A program made the translations under genes and the position numbers. A stretch of 64,000 nt of DNA from DASQFQ01 sp963802905 (GTDB lineage: Bacteria; Actinomycetota; Thermoleophilia; Solirubrobacterales; Solirubrobacteraceae): the NCBI GenBank assembly GCA_963802905.1, contig CAWDKH010000010.1:124001-188000 (forward strand). The letters run 5' to 3'. The notes below the pieces were generated by a model that worked only from the letters and a program-made list of their open reading frames with translations, searched no databases and was not told the DNA's origin. Positions 42,480-52,697 of this stretch are shown here, one piece after another; the first letter of the stretch is position 1, and each line of letters starts with the position of its first letter.

Positions 42480-43777
42480 GGCTCCGGGTCCGGGGGCGGC
42501 GTGAGCCGCGCGGTGACGACGTAGGCGACCACCACCGCGACGATCACCACCGGCATGGACTGCACCCCGTCGGCGCCCAGCAGCAACGTCGCCAGCAGCG
42601 TCGACGTAAGCGGCAACGTCAGCATCACCGTGCACATCGCGCCGATGCCCATCGCCGCGGCGGGGATGAGATCGAGGCCGGGGAGGTGCGACGCGGCCAT
42701 CCCGGCCGCCGCGCCGACGAACATCGCCGGGAAGACGGGGCCGCCGCGGAACGTGCTCAGCGACAGCGCGTAGGCCAGCGCCTTGCACAGGACCAGCAGG
42801 AGCAGCGCGCCGACCGACCAGTCCGAGGCGTTCGCGAGCAGCGGGCCGAGCGTGTCCTGGCCGGAGAACAGCACGGTGTCAGCTCCCTTGTCGGTCGCCT
42901 CGCCGAAGCCGATCGCCAGGCCCGCGATCAGCAGCCCGAGCACCGGCATCAGCAGCACCATGCGCGGCTCGACCCGCGCGCGCACCGCGACCGCCAGCAG
43001 CGTGATGCCGCGGCCGAGGAACGGCGCGACGAGCCCGAAGGCGATCGCGTAGCCGAAGTCGGCGCCGGTGAGCTGGTCGAACGGCGGGAGCCCGGGGACA
43101 GTGAGGCTCAACGTGCCGAACCCGGTGAGCGAGTCCAACCCGAGGAAGACCAGGGCGCCCAGGCCGGCGGCGAGCAGGCCGGGCACGAGCACCAGCCCCA
43201 GCATCGGGCCGCCGATGCCGGCCGCCTCGAGCAGGAGGAACGCGCCGAGCAGCGGCGAGCCGAAGAGCGCGCTGACCGCCGCGAAGCTGCCGGTCGTCGA
43301 CATCACGACCGCGACCATCGGCGGCGAGTCGCGGGCCGCGAGCCGGACGGCCAGCACGCCGAGTCCGCTGCCCATCGCGATCAGCGGCGCCTCGGGGCCG
43401 AGCACGGCGCCGAACCCGAGCGTGGCGAGCGCGGCAAGCAGCACGCCGGGGAGCTCGATCGGCGGCAGCGGCGCGCCCGTCTTGAAGCCGTCGGCGGGTG
43501 AGTGGCCGCCCGTGCCGGGCAGGTAACGGACGGCGAGCCCGGTGAGCAGGCCGCTGAGCGCGAGCAGCGGCAACGGCCACCAGACCGGCACCGAGTCGAA
43601 CCCGAGGGTCCCGGGCAGGTCGGTGAAGAGCGACTCTTGCAGCCAGTCGACGAGCTCGAGGAAGCCGTACGCCACGGCGGAGACGGGGACGCCGAGCAGC
43701 GCCGCGAGGAGGAGCAGCTTGACGTAGCTGTTGCTCCTCAGCAGCGCCTGCGGGTCTGGCGGGGGTGTCGCCTCCAC
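42416..43777 (-). CDS. ClC-family chloride channel/antiporter
   Basis: 453 residues, 10 or more hydrophobic segments. Ion-path motifs are identifiable as GTGGHSP (GSGIP region), GPEAPLIAMG (the GxExP loop whose Glu acts as gate) and the ALFGSPLLGAFLLLE segment. The presence of the gating Glu suggests exchanger or gated channel behaviour. No CBS domains. GTG start is six bases after a -10 hexamer. Confidence 0.85.
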   Translation of the reverse strand: MEATPPPDPQALLRSNSYVKLLLLAALLGVPVSAVAYGFLELVDWLQESLFTDLPGTLGFDSVPVWWPLPLLALSGLLTGLAVRYLPGTGGHSPADGFKTGAPLPPIELPGVLLAALATLGFGAVLGPEAPLIAMGSGLGVLAVRLAARDSPPMVAVVMSTTGSFAAVSALFGSPLLGAFLLLEAAGIGGPMLGLVLVPGLLAAGLGALVFLGLDSLTGFGTLSLTVPGLPPFDQLTGADFGYAIAFGLVAPFLGRGITLLAVAVRARVEPRMVLLMPVLGLLIAGLAIGFGEATDKGADTVLFSGQDTLGPLLANASDWSVGALLLLVLCKALAYALSLSTFRGGPVFPAMFVGAAAGMAASHLPGLDLIPAAAMGIGAMCTVMLTLPLTSTLLATLLLGADGVQSMPVVIVAVVVAYVVTARLTPPPDPEPQERERRPAKSPTITPMTVTK

Positions 43778-43783
43778 GCTCCG

Positions 43784-43789
43784 AACCTA
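43784..43789 (-). promoter_or_regulatory. -10 hexamer of leaderless ClC promoter
   Basis: TAGGTT on the minus strand, six bases before the GTG at 43777. Confidence 0.45.
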
Positions 43790-43829
43790 GTCTCGGCTGG
43801 GTCCCCGAGCCTCATCTGGATCGGGTGAT

Positions 43830-44849
43830 TCAGGGACGGGGCCCTTCGCTCTCCTGGATCAGGTCGCGTTGCGCGAGCGTGTAGAGGAGGGCCAGCGATG
43901 GAATGACGAGCAGGACCGCGACCCCGAAGACGATCAGGACGCCGGTGAGCGTCGCGCTCGGCGCGGCGCCCTGCGCGATGGTCAGCGTCTCGGGCAGGAG
44001 GTAGGGGTACTGGGCGACGCCCCAGCCCCAGATCACGGCCACGAGCGCGGCGACCGCCAGGGGGCGGAGGCCGCGGGCGACGCCGCGGCGGAGCAGCACG
44101 AGGACGGCGAGTCCGCAGAGACCCGAGAGGATCACGAGCGGCAGGGCCTTGCCCGTGAGGCGGTCGTAGAGGTGGGGCGCGTCCTCGTGGAGGACGACGA
44201 TGCCGGCGATCGACAACGCCCCCGCGACCAGCGCCGCGCCGAGCGCGCGGACGGAGAAGTACTGCACGAGGTCGGGGACGCGGGCGCGCCGCGCGTCGCT
44301 GAGCAGGAACACGGCCGAGACGTACGCGGACGTGGCGACGAAGAGCGCGCCGATGACGAGCGAGGCCGGGTTGAGCCAGCTCGTGACCGGATCGCCGGCG
44401 GCGTTGCCAGGCGGCACGCGCTCCGACGCGATCGCGCCAACCACGGTGCCCATGAAGAACGGGGTGAGCAGCGAGGAGAGGCCGAACAGGCGCTCGGCGA
44501 GGTCGCGGCCGCCCGTGCGCCGGGCCGTCTTGTGGAACGCGAACCCCGAGCCGCGCAGGACGATGCCCAGGGCGGCGAGGCTGAGCGGGATGAACAGGGT
44601 CGAGAAGATCGCCGCGAACGCGGATGAGAAGCCGGTCCAGAGCACCACGAGGACGAAGATGAGCCACACGTGGTTGGCCTCCCAGACCGGGCCGATCGCC
44701 CAGTCGATCAGCTCGCGCGCCCGCCGGCCTCGCTCGCTCCCACCCGCGACGAGGCTCCAGAAGCCGGCGCCGAAGTCGGCGCCGCCGAACACCGCGTACA
44801 TCGTCGCGCCGACCCACAGCACGACGGCGACGGCGTCCGCGCTGCTCAC
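43830..44849 (-). CDS. cydB: Cytochrome bd ubiquinol oxidase subunit II
   Basis: 339 residues, eight or so helices. N-terminal LWVGATMYAVFGGADFGAGFW and the GPVWEANHVWLIF segment are invariant-type CydB features. With CydA it reduces oxygen to water using quinol at low oxygen or under stress. Translated from a GTG that overlaps the cydA stop (GTGA). The transporter genes cydDC that often follow are not in this window. Confidence 0.95.
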   Translation of the reverse strand: MSSADAVAVVLWVGATMYAVFGGADFGAGFWSLVAGGSERGRRARELIDWAIGPVWEANHVWLIFVLVVLWTGFSSAFAAIFSTLFIPLSLAALGIVLRGSGFAFHKTARRTGGRDLAERLFGLSSLLTPFFMGTVVGAIASERVPPGNAAGDPVTSWLNPASLVIGALFVATSAYVSAVFLLSDARRARVPDLVQYFSVRALGAALVAGALSIAGIVVLHEDAPHLYDRLTGKALPLVILSGLCGLAVLVLLRRGVARGLRPLAVAALVAVIWGWGVAQYPYLLPETLTIAQGAAPSATLTGVLIVFGVAVLLVIPSLALLYTLAQRDLIQESEGPRP

Positions 44850-46222
44850 GGCGCATCCTCGGAGGTTCGGACACCGGGGAAGCCCGTCGACGGTCCGTAC
44901 GGGACGTCCGAGTCTTCTTCGTCGGCGTTGCGCCAGCGGCGCGCCATCGCGCGCAGGGTGAGCACCAGTGCGACCCCCAAGATCGCGTAGAGCCCCACGA
45001 TGAGCCCGAAGGTGATCCAGATGCCGTCCGCCTTGGTCACGGCGTCTTCCGTGCGCATCACCTGGTAGACGATCCACGGCTGCCGCCCGACCTCGGTGAC
45101 GATCCAGCCGCACTCCATCGCCACCACCGTCGCGACGCCCGACACCGCGACGGCGCGCAGGAACCACTTCGTCTGCGGGATGTCGCGCTTGCGCCACCAG
45201 GAGAACGCGAGCCACAGGCCGAGCGCGATGAGCATGGTGCCGATCCCGACCATCGTGTCGAACGCCCAGTGCAGCATCGTGTTTAGGGGTGGCCGGTCGT
45301 CGGCCGGCACGGTGTCGAGCCCGATCACCTTCGTGTCGGTGCTCCACCCGACCAGGAAGGAATCAAACCCGGGGATGCCGAGCCCGCCCTTGACGCCGTC
45401 AGGTGTGCAGCGGCCGTAGATGTACTCGGTCACGTGCGTCGCGGTCTCCTGCACACATTCCATGGCGGCGAACTTGATCGGCTGGTCGTTGGCGATCGCC
45501 CGCGCCGCCGTGTCGCCGACCGCGAACTGGATCGGCGCAAGGGCGCACGCCACCGTCAGCGGGATCAACAGCCCGAGCCGGTGGTAGCGATCGCGCCGCC
45601 CCTTCAGCATCCCGACGGCGTAGACCGACGCCACCCCGAACCCGGTGACCAGGTAGGCGGCGAGGATCATGTGGGGCACCTCGTAGGGGACCGCCGGGTT
45701 GAAGATCACCTTCAACGGCTCGACCTTGGTCACGTCGCCGGTCGTGGGCGAGAAGCCCTGCGGCTGGTTCATCCACGAGTTGACGGCGACGACCGAGAAG
45801 GCCCCGCCGAGGCCGGTGATCACGATCGGCACGCCGGCCCAGAAATGCGGCCACGGGCGCAGGCGATTCCAGCCGAAGATGTAGATCGCGACGAAGATCG
45901 CCTCGAGGAAGAAGCAGATCCCTTCGATCGCGAACAGCACGCCGAAGACCTCGCCAAAGCGACCGGTGAACTCCGGCCACAGCAGCCCGAACTCGAACGA
46001 CAGCACCGTGCCGGTCACCGCCCCGACCGCGAACGTCACCGCCACCACCTTTGACCACCGCCGGGCGAGCAGCAGCGCGTCTTCGTCCCCCTTGCGCAGG
46101 CCCCGGTAGTTCGCGATCAACATCATCGCCGGGAATCCCACGCCCAGGGACGCGAGGATGATGTGAAACCCGAGGGTGAACGCCATCTGGCTGCGCGCCG
46201 CCTCGAGGTTGGACGCTGCCAA
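44846..46222 (-). CDS. cydA: Cytochrome bd ubiquinol oxidase subunit I
   Basis: 458 residues. N-terminal SQMAFTLGFHIILASLGVG contains the heme-ligand His region; FGLLWPEFTGRFGEVFGVLFAIEG and the diagnostic GRQPW (in TEVGRQPWIVYQVMRT) are present. The protein is the short Q-loop type of actinobacteria and Firmicutes. TTG is the only start codon close to the expected N-terminus. A TACAGT hexamer about 46 bases upstream is a weak promoter candidate. Confidence 0.95.
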   Translation of the reverse strand: MAASNLEAARSQMAFTLGFHIILASLGVGFPAMMLIANYRGLRKGDEDALLLARRWSKVVAVTFAVGAVTGTVLSFEFGLLWPEFTGRFGEVFGVLFAIEGICFFLEAIFVAIYIFGWNRLRPWPHFWAGVPIVITGLGGAFSVVAVNSWMNQPQGFSPTTGDVTKVEPLKVIFNPAVPYEVPHMILAAYLVTGFGVASVYAVGMLKGRRDRYHRLGLLIPLTVACALAPIQFAVGDTAARAIANDQPIKFAAMECVQETATHVTEYIYGRCTPDGVKGGLGIPGFDSFLVGWSTDTKVIGLDTVPADDRPPLNTMLHWAFDTMVGIGTMLIALGLWLAFSWWRKRDIPQTKWFLRAVAVSGVATVVAMECGWIVTEVGRQPWIVYQVMRTEDAVTKADGIWITFGLIVGLYAILGVALVLTLRAMARRWRNADEEDSDVPYGPSTGFPGVRTSEDAP

Positions 46223-46330
46223 AGGAAGGGATTCGATGAGCGTCAGATCAGATCAGCTCCCGGCGCGACTGTAGGAGTTCCCGACCGGATCGCATCGTCC
46301 GATACGGGTGACTGGAACGAGGGGCGAGCG

Positions 46331-46687
46331 TCAGCCCAGGTCCGGGCGTGCGGCCTCGTCCTCGAGCAGCGCGAGCACGGCGTTCGCCCAGTCGGCGACG
46401 TCGTCGAGCGGCTCCTGATCGCGGATGGTGATGAAGCCGGTGGCCAACCCGTCGAGTTCGTTCCTCGTGAGCGTCCACTGGGGTCCGGTGTCGGTGCGAC
46501 CGAGGTCGGCCTCGGCCTTTCGGGCCTTTGCAAAACGGAGGAGCTGATCGCTGTCTCCGACGAGGTCCGCGAGCTGATCGAGGAGCTCGTCCACCCGCTC
46601 GTGGCCTTCGGGCGTCAGCGCCGCAACCGCCCTCGTCAGATACTCGGTGTGGTGATCAGGCGCCGGCACGCGGCGCGATGATGGCAC
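46331..46687 (-). CDS. Small acidic protein of unknown function
   Basis: 118 residues from GTG 46687, or 112 from GTG 46669. Helical, acidic, no signal peptide or membrane helix. Protein-like stretches include YLTRAVAALTPEGHERVDELL, LLRFAKARKAEADLG and EPLDDVADWANAVLALLEDE. No family recognised. It is divergent from the DUF1345 gene and shares its control region. Confidence 0.5.
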   Translation of the reverse strand: MPSSRRVPAPDHHTEYLTRAVAALTPEGHERVDELLDQLADLVGDSDQLLRFAKARKAEADLGRTDTGPQWTLTRNELDGLATGFITIRDQEPLDDVADWANAVLALLEDEAARPDLG

Positions 46688-46701
46688 GCTCCGCGCGGGA
46701 C

Positions 46702-46707
46702 TAGAGT
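46702..46707 (+). promoter_or_regulatory. Possible leaderless -10 hexamer upstream of DUF1345 gene
   Basis: TAGAGT, seven bases before an in-frame ATC at 46715; this would be a leaderless start only if ATC initiates. Otherwise the GTG at 46793 has a leader of about 80 bases. Confidence 0.3.
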
Positions 46708-46792
46708 CCTCGGCATCGCGGAATCGACCGCAGCAGATCCGCATGCGCCAGGCCTCCGCGCCCTGCGCGAGGCCCGCCGCGAGGCGGTCGCG

Positions 46793-47416
46793 GTGCTGCT
46801 GCTCGACGTCGCGCTGTTCGCGGGCCTCGCCGTCGCCGACAAGACGTACAACTGGGGCCTCATCGACCTGCCGTGGTGGGCGTGGTTGGTGCTCGCGTCG
46901 CCGGCGCTGATCCTGATGGCTCTGCTGGTCGTCGTGCCGGTCGCGGAGCTGAGCCCCGGTCGGCTGAGGAACGGGAGCATCGCGTTGCTTGGGCTCCTTG
47001 TCGCCGCCGACGTCTTCGCCATCGGCGTGCTGCTCGTCGCCCTCGCCAGCAGCGACGCCTCGAGCCTCACCGCGGGCGACCTCCTCGTGCACGGGGCGGT
47101 CGTGTGGCTGAGCAACATCATCACCTTCGGGCTGCTGTTCTGGGAGCTCGACCAGGGCGGCCCGCGCCTGCGCGCCGAGCGCGGGCGGCGCGACCCCGAC
47201 TTCCAGTTCCCGCAGGACACGAGCGGGGACGGCCGCTGGGCCGCGCGGCTGAGCGACTACCTGTACGTGTCGCTCACCAACGCGATTGCGGTCAGCCCGA
47301 CGGACACGATGCCGCTGACCCGGCGGGCGAAGGGCCTGATGGCCGCGGAGTCGATGATCTCCTACACGGTTGTGATCCTCGTGATTGCCCGCGCCGTGAA
47401 CGTGCTGGGCAGCTGA
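46793..47416 (+). CDS. DUF1345-type membrane protein
   Basis: 207 residues from GTG, four to five helices, ending in SLTNAIAVSPTDTMPLTRRAKGLMAAESMISYTVV in which the DTMPLTRRAK segment is the DUF1345 hallmark. The upstream in-frame sequence (ALREARREAVAVLLLDVAL) reads like a genuine N-terminus and reaches an ATC at 46715, so the true start may lie earlier. Function unknown. Confidence 0.75.
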   Translation: MLLLDVALFAGLAVADKTYNWGLIDLPWWAWLVLASPALILMALLVVVPVAELSPGRLRNGSIALLGLLVAADVFAIGVLLVALASSDASSLTAGDLLVHGAVVWLSNIITFGLLFWELDQGGPRLRAERGRRDPDFQFPQDTSGDGRWAARLSDYLYVSLTNAIAVSPTDTMPLTRRAKGLMAAESMISYTVVILVIARAVNVLGS

Positions 47417-47428
47417 CCGCCGCGCCCG

Positions 47429-47887
47429 CTAGACCCGCCGCACGGCGTCGTCGACGACCGCGACGGCGGTCACGTAGGCGACGTGCGTCCCCAGGCTGGT
47501 GGCGAGCACGTCCGCCGGCCAGCGCCACGGCGGCGGCGTGCGCCCGAGCAGCGGGAACAGCGAGACGGTCGCGCTCATCAGCATGCCGCCGAACACGGCG
47601 GCCGCCCACGGCTCGCGCAGCCGGCGATGCAGCAGGCCGTGCATGATGCCGAAGGCGGACCCGTAGCCCCACCGCAGCGCGAGCCCGAGCTCGTGGTCCT
47701 CGCGGTCGGTGACGTGGGGGAGGTGCATCACCGACGCCACGATCTGGCCGGGCACGAGCGAGTCGTCGTAGTCGAGCTGGCCGTGATGGCTCTTGCGCAG
47801 CCGGCGCTCGGCGGCGTAGGCGAGCGTCATCGTCGTGGTGCCGGCCGCGCCGGCGATCACGCTGCGGACGGGCCAGGGGACGCTCAT
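47429..47887 (-). CDS. Membrane protein, DUF1440-like
   Basis: 152 residues, three or four helices, with an N-terminal VIAGAAGTTTMTLAYAAERRLR and a mid segment WGYGSAFGIMHGLLHRRLREPW that resembles DUF1440/YagU-like proteins (family assignment tentative). ATG overlaps the NDH-2 gene stop by ATGA, so it is the last gene of the zwf operon. No function known. Confidence 0.6.
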   Translation of the reverse strand: MSVPWPVRSVIAGAAGTTTMTLAYAAERRLRKSHHGQLDYDDSLVPGQIVASVMHLPHVTDREDHELGLALRWGYGSAFGIMHGLLHRRLREPWAAAVFGGMLMSATVSLFPLLGRTPPPWRWPADVLATSLGTHVAYVTAVAVVDDAVRRV

Positions 47888-49225
47888 GACGAGACCCCGG
47901 CGGCGGCGGGCGCGGCCGGGGCCTCGTCGTCCCCCCAGTCGATACGGGCGGCTTCGGAGCGGTCGAGCACCTGCGGCCCGTGGCCGGAGGTGAAGTTGTC
48001 CCAGCCCCAGGCGATGAACGCGTCGATGCGGTTGCGCACGCCGGTCATCAGCATCGCGTGGACGCCGAGCCAGGCGGAGAACGCGACGACGCCGTGCAGC
48101 TCGTGGCGGTGCGCTCCCACCTCCGCGATGGCCGCGCCGCGGCCGATCATGGCCATGATGCCCTTGTCGTGGTAGTGGAAGCTCTCGCGCGGCTTGCCGG
48201 CGAAGTCGGCGAGCACGTTGTCCGCCGCCACCTGGCCGCTCTGCAGCGCCACCGACCCGAGCTGGGGGTGGGCGCGCCCGTCCGCGCCGCCGGGGATGTT
48301 GGCCACGTCACCGATCGCGTAGATGCCCGGGCATGCCCTCGACCGTGAGGTCGGGATTGACGTCGATGCGCCCGCCGCGGCCCTGCGGTAATCCCGCGGC
48401 GCCCGCGAGCGTGGGGGCCATGATCCCGCCGCCCCAGACCACGCAGTGCGTCTTGATCGTGGTGCCGTCGGCGAGGTCCACGTGGCCGGGTCCGATGCCG
48501 GTGACGGCGACGCCGAGGTGCAGGCGCACCCCCTTGCGGCCAAGGACCTTGGCGACGTAGTCGTGCGCCTTGTCGGAGAACGGCCCCAGGAGCGTGTGAC
48601 CGAGGTCGACGATGTGCACCTGCGCGGCCGTCACGGCGAGGTCGCGGTACTCCGAGGGCAGCGTGTCGTGGATCATGTCCGCGAGCGCACCGGCGAGCTC
48701 GACCCCGGTCGGGCCGCCGCCAACGACCACGAAGTTCAGCGCCCCGTCGTCGATCAGGCTCGGGTTGCGGTCGGCCATCTCGAAGACGCCGAGGATCTGC
48801 GAGCGCAGGCGCGTGGCGTCGTCGAGCGAGTAGAGCGGGAACGCATGCTCGTCGGCGCCCGGGGTGCGGAAGAAGTTGGGCTGCGAGCCCGCCGCCAGCA
48901 CCACGGCGTCGCCGGCGTACTCGCGGCCGTCGGCGGTCGTGACGCTCCGCTTCGCCGGGTCGAGCGAGACGACGGACTCGAGCTTGACGTCCACGTTCTC
49001 CCGCTCATGAAACAAGCGCCGTAGCGAGAAGGCGATGTCGGCCGGCGCGAGCTGGCACGTCGCCACCTGGTAGAGCAGCGGCTGGAACTGGTGGTAGTTG
49101 TTGCGATCGAGCAGCGTGACCTGGACGTCGTCCTGCTCGGCCAACCGCTGCGCGGCGCCGACGCCGGCGAAGCCGCCGCCTACGACGACCACATGGCGCT
49201 GCCCGTTGGGGGTGTCAGGCGACAT
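47884..49225 (-). pseudogene. NADH dehydrogenase type II-like flavoprotein, one frameshift
   Basis: N-terminal FAD fold VVVVGGGFAGVGAAQRL and NRNNYHQFQPLLYQVATCQL-like NDH-2 segment; second fold VVVGGGPTGVELAGALADM. The frame breaks after DLTVEGMPG; dropping one base of the CCCGGG at 48326-48331 continues with IYAIGDVANIPGG, the expected FAD-closing motif, giving about 446 residues. NDH-2 would oxidise NADH with quinone. Start overlaps the GMC gene by 11 bases. Confidence 0.8.
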
Positions 49226-50802
49226 GCGCGGGCTCCCACTGGCCGACCTGCGCGCCGATCCGGTCCGCGATGTGCTCACCCACCCGCAGCGCGTTCGCCA
49301 TTGCGGTCAGCGCCGGGTTCACGGCGCCGATGCTCGGGAAGAAGCTCGTGTCGACGACGTAGAGGTTGTCGACCTCGTGCGCGCGGCAGTCGGTGTTGAG
49401 CACCGAGGTCGCGGGGTCCGCGCCGAAGCGGCACGTGCCCGCCTGGTGCGCGCAGCCGGCGACCGGGATCTCGTTCTTGAGGTAGGCGTGCCGCGGCAGC
49501 AGGTGGTCGTGGTGCATGCCGAGATGGCCGAGCATCGACTTCAGCTCGTGGTAGAGCCGCTTCTTCGGCTCCTCGTTGCTGGGCGCGTAGGCGAGCGCGA
49601 TGCGCCCGTCCGGGCGCAGCGTCACGCGGTTCTCCGGGCGCGGGAGGTCCTCGGTCGAGAGCCAGAAGTCGACGGCGTGCTCGGCGACCTGCGACAGCGT
49701 GCGCTCCGGCGCGAGCTTCGTCTGGATCGGCTTCTCGCCGCGGTACATCTCCGCCGACGACTTGCCGACCATCTGGATGTTGCCGAGCGGGTACTCGATG
49801 TCGCCGTTGGCGAAGTAGAAGTCGTTGAGCCCGAGCGTCTTCTGGAAGACCGTCGGGTTCGGCTCCTTGGAGAGCGCGAGCACCGCCTGGCTGTTGTGGA
49901 ACATGTAGTTCCGCCCGACCTGGTCGGAGCCGTTGGCCAGCCCCGCCGGGGTGGGCGTCGCCGCCGGACGCGAGCAGCAGCCGCGCGCTGTTGGCCGCGC
50001 CGCAGGAGACGACCACGATGTCGCCCGCGTACGTCTCGCGGACGCCGTCGCGCTCGACCACGACGCCGGTGACCTCGGTGCCGCGCGCGTTGGTCTCGAG
50101 CCGCACCGCCTCGGAGTTCGTGAGCAGCGTCACGTTGGGGTGCTCGAGCGCCGGCCGGACCCCCAGCACCTCGGCGTCGGACTTCGCGTGCACGAGGCAG
50201 GGGAACCCGTCGCAGGTCGAGCAGCGGACGCAGCGCCCGAACGGCATGTTGGCCTCGTCCAGCATCACGCCGCAGGGTGCGTGGAACGGGTGGTGGCCGG
50301 CGGCTGCGAGGTCGTCGGCGAGCTGCTGGATGCGCGGCTCGTGGCTGACGGCGGGGAACGGGTAGGGCGCGCTCGACGGCCCCTCGGTCGGGTCCTCTCC
50401 GCGCGCGCCGTGGACCTGGTAGAGCTGCTCGGCGAGCGTGTAGTACGGCTCCATCTCGTCGTAGCCGATCGGCCACGCGGGGGAGGTGCCGTCGTAGTGC
50501 TCGAGCGCGCCGAAGTCCTCCGCCCGCAGGCGGTAGAGCGCCGCACCGTAGAGCTTGGTCGCGCCGCCGACGCAGTAATGGATCTGCGGCTGGAACGGCT
50601 TGCCCTGCTCGTCGTACCAGGTGTCCTCGGACACGTAGCGGTTCTCGACGAACACCGACCGCGCATCCCAGTTCTCCGGCTCGCGCGGCAGCCAGTCGCC
50701 GCGCTCGAGCAGCAGGATGCGCTTCCCGGACGAGGCGAGCCGGCGGACGAGCGTGCCGCCGCCCGCGCCGCTGCCGATGACGATCACGTCGTAGTTGGTC
50801 AT
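49215..50802 (-). pseudogene. GMC oxidoreductase, one frameshift
   Basis: FAD fold VIVIGSGAGGGTLVRRLASSG at the N-terminus, CVGGATKLYGAALYRLR flavin-site segment, a C-x3-C-type FGRCVRCSTCDGFPC element, and the C-terminal His/Asn catalytic region GCAHQAGTCRFG and GAVNPALTAMANALR. The frame shifts at about 49951-49970; removing one base joins SARLLLAS to ANGSDQVGRNYMFHNS, giving about 528 residues. Alcohol or sugar oxidation is the family activity. Start overlaps the GH15 stop (TGATG). Confidence 0.8.
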
Positions 50803-52697
50803 CACGTCAACTCCTCCAGGCGCTCCGCGAGGATGATCCGCGCGGCTGCCTCGATCAGGGCCAGGTGCGAGAACGCCTGCGGGAAGTTCCCCAGGTGGCG
50901 GCTGGTGTCGGCGTCGAACTCCTCGGCGTAGAGGCCGAGCGGCGACGCCTCGCGCAGCAGGCGCTCCATCAGGTCGCGAGCGCGCTGCAGCTCGCCGATG
51001 ACCGCGAGCGCGGAGACGAGCCAGAACGAGCAGATCAGGAACGTGCCCTCCTTGCCCGAGAGGCCGTCGTCGGTCTCGCCGGTCTTGTAGCGGAGCACGA
51101 AGCCGTGCTCGGTCAGCTCGTCGGCGATCGCCAGCACGCTCGCCCGCAGCCGCTTGTCGTCGCCGGGCAGGAAGCCGAAGATGGCCGCCAGCAGCGTCGA
51201 GGCGTCGAGCGCCTCGGTCTCGTAGTGCTGGCGCAACACGCCTCGGGCGTCGACGCCGTGCTCGAGGATGTCGGCCTTGATCTCCTCCGCCGTGGCGGCC
51301 CAGGTGGCGGCGAGGTCGTTGTCCCCGCGGATGCCGGCCAGCTTCGCCGCGCGGTCCATCGCCACCCAGCACATGAGCTTCGACGACACGTAGTGCTGCG
51401 GCGCGCCGCGGGCCTCCCAGATCCCCTGGTCGGGCTCTCGCCAGACCCGCAGCGCGCCCTCCGCCTGCGCCTGCACGATCGGCCAAAGCCGCCGCGGGAG
51501 GCGCTCGCTGCGGCGGGTATGCAGGAGGATCGAGTCCAGCGCGGCGCCGAAGACGTCGTTCTGGCGTTGGTCGAAGGCGCCGTTGCCGACCCGCACGGGG
51601 CGAGCGCCGACGTAGCCGGAGAGGTCGTCGCGGGTGGTCTCGGTGAGGTCGCGGCGACCGTCGATCCCGTACATGATCTGCAGCGAGCCGTCGGCGTTCG
51701 CCTCGAGGTCGGCGACGAACTGCATGTACTCGTCGGCCTCCCAGTCGAGGTTGAGCCAGTGCAGCGCCTGCAGCGTGAACGTCGAGTCGCGGATCCACGT
51801 AAAGCGGTAGTCCCAGTTGCGCTCGCCGCCCGGCGTCTCCGGCAGCGAGGTGGTGAGCGCCGCGACGGTCGCCCCGGTCGGCATGTAGGTGAGGCCCTTG
51901 ATCGCCAGGGCGGAGCGCTGGATCGGCCCGCGCCACTCGTGGTCGGGGATGCGGGCCCGGTCGACCCAGTGGCGCCAGAAGCTCGTCGTGGCCCTCAGCC
52001 GCGCCTTCGCGTCCTCGAGGTCCTCGGGGCAGGCGAGCTCCTCCGCCCACGACAGCGCGCAATAGAGCTCCTCGCCCTCGCGCAGCATGTGCCGCGCGCG
52101 CACCCGGTTGCCCTCGATCCCGAGGGCCATGTCGGTCTGCAGTCGGATCGTCTGCCCGGCGCCGCTCGCGTCGGCGACGTGACGATCGTCGCCCGCCAGC
52201 GACCACTCCGCTGGCTCGCGCCCGTAGTCGAACACCGGCTCGCACACGAGCTCGACCTCGACGCTGCCGCTGACGCACTCGACCGTGCGGACGAGCATGT
52301 GGTCCGCGTCGTCGTCGGCCGGCGGCCGCGTGTGCGGCGTGATCGTGTCCTCGTGGTGCCGAGGGCCCATCGTCAGCGCGTCACGGACCACCACCCAGCC
52401 GCCAATCGAGCGCCAGGTCGTGACGAGCACGTTGGTGCCGGGGTCGTACTCGCGCGACACCGGATGGCTGAGGCCGAACGGCCCGAGCCGGAAGTTGCCG
52501 GCCCCGCGGTCCAGCAGCGACCCGAACACGCTCGGCGCGTCGAAGCGCGGCACGCACAGCCAGTCGATCGCGCCGTCGGGCGCGATCAGCGCGCCGGTGT
52601 GGCAGTCGGAGAGGAACGCGTAGTCGGCGATCGGCGTGAACGGCGACGGCATCGCCGCGCTCTGCGGCTCGGTGGCCTGTGCGTTCGTGACCGTCAT
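50802..52697 (-). CDS. GH15 glycoside hydrolase (glucoamylase/trehalase type)
   Basis: 631 residues. An N-terminal beta-sandwich (about 20-240) and an (alpha/alpha)6 catalytic domain. RNWDYRFTWIRD (293-304) is the GH15 signature. The acid is probably E428 in DQGIWEARG and the base E550 in GKEGTFLICSFW. Actinobacterial GH15 proteins of this size often hydrolyse trehalose. Intracellular, no signal peptide. Sits between zwf and a GMC oxidase with ATGA overlap to zwf, so glucose released could enter the pentose phosphate route. Confidence 0.9.
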   Translation of the reverse strand: MTVTNAQATEPQSAAMPSPFTPIADYAFLSDCHTGALIAPDGAIDWLCVPRFDAPSVFGSLLDRGAGNFRLGPFGLSHPVSREYDPGTNVLVTTWRSIGGWVVVRDALTMGPRHHEDTITPHTRPPADDDADHMLVRTVECVSGSVEVELVCEPVFDYGREPAEWSLAGDDRHVADASGAGQTIRLQTDMALGIEGNRVRARHMLREGEELYCALSWAEELACPEDLEDAKARLRATTSFWRHWVDRARIPDHEWRGPIQRSALAIKGLTYMPTGATVAALTTSLPETPGGERNWDYRFTWIRDSTFTLQALHWLNLDWEADEYMQFVADLEANADGSLQIMYGIDGRRDLTETTRDDLSGYVGARPVRVGNGAFDQRQNDVFGAALDSILLHTRRSERLPRRLWPIVQAQAEGALRVWREPDQGIWEARGAPQHYVSSKLMCWVAMDRAAKLAGIRGDNDLAATWAATAEEIKADILEHGVDARGVLRQHYETEALDASTLLAAIFGFLPGDDKRLRASVLAIADELTEHGFVLRYKTGETDDGLSGKEGTFLICSFWLVSALAVIGELQRARDLMERLLREASPLGLYAEEFDADTSRHLGNFPQAFSHLALIEAAARIILAERLEELT

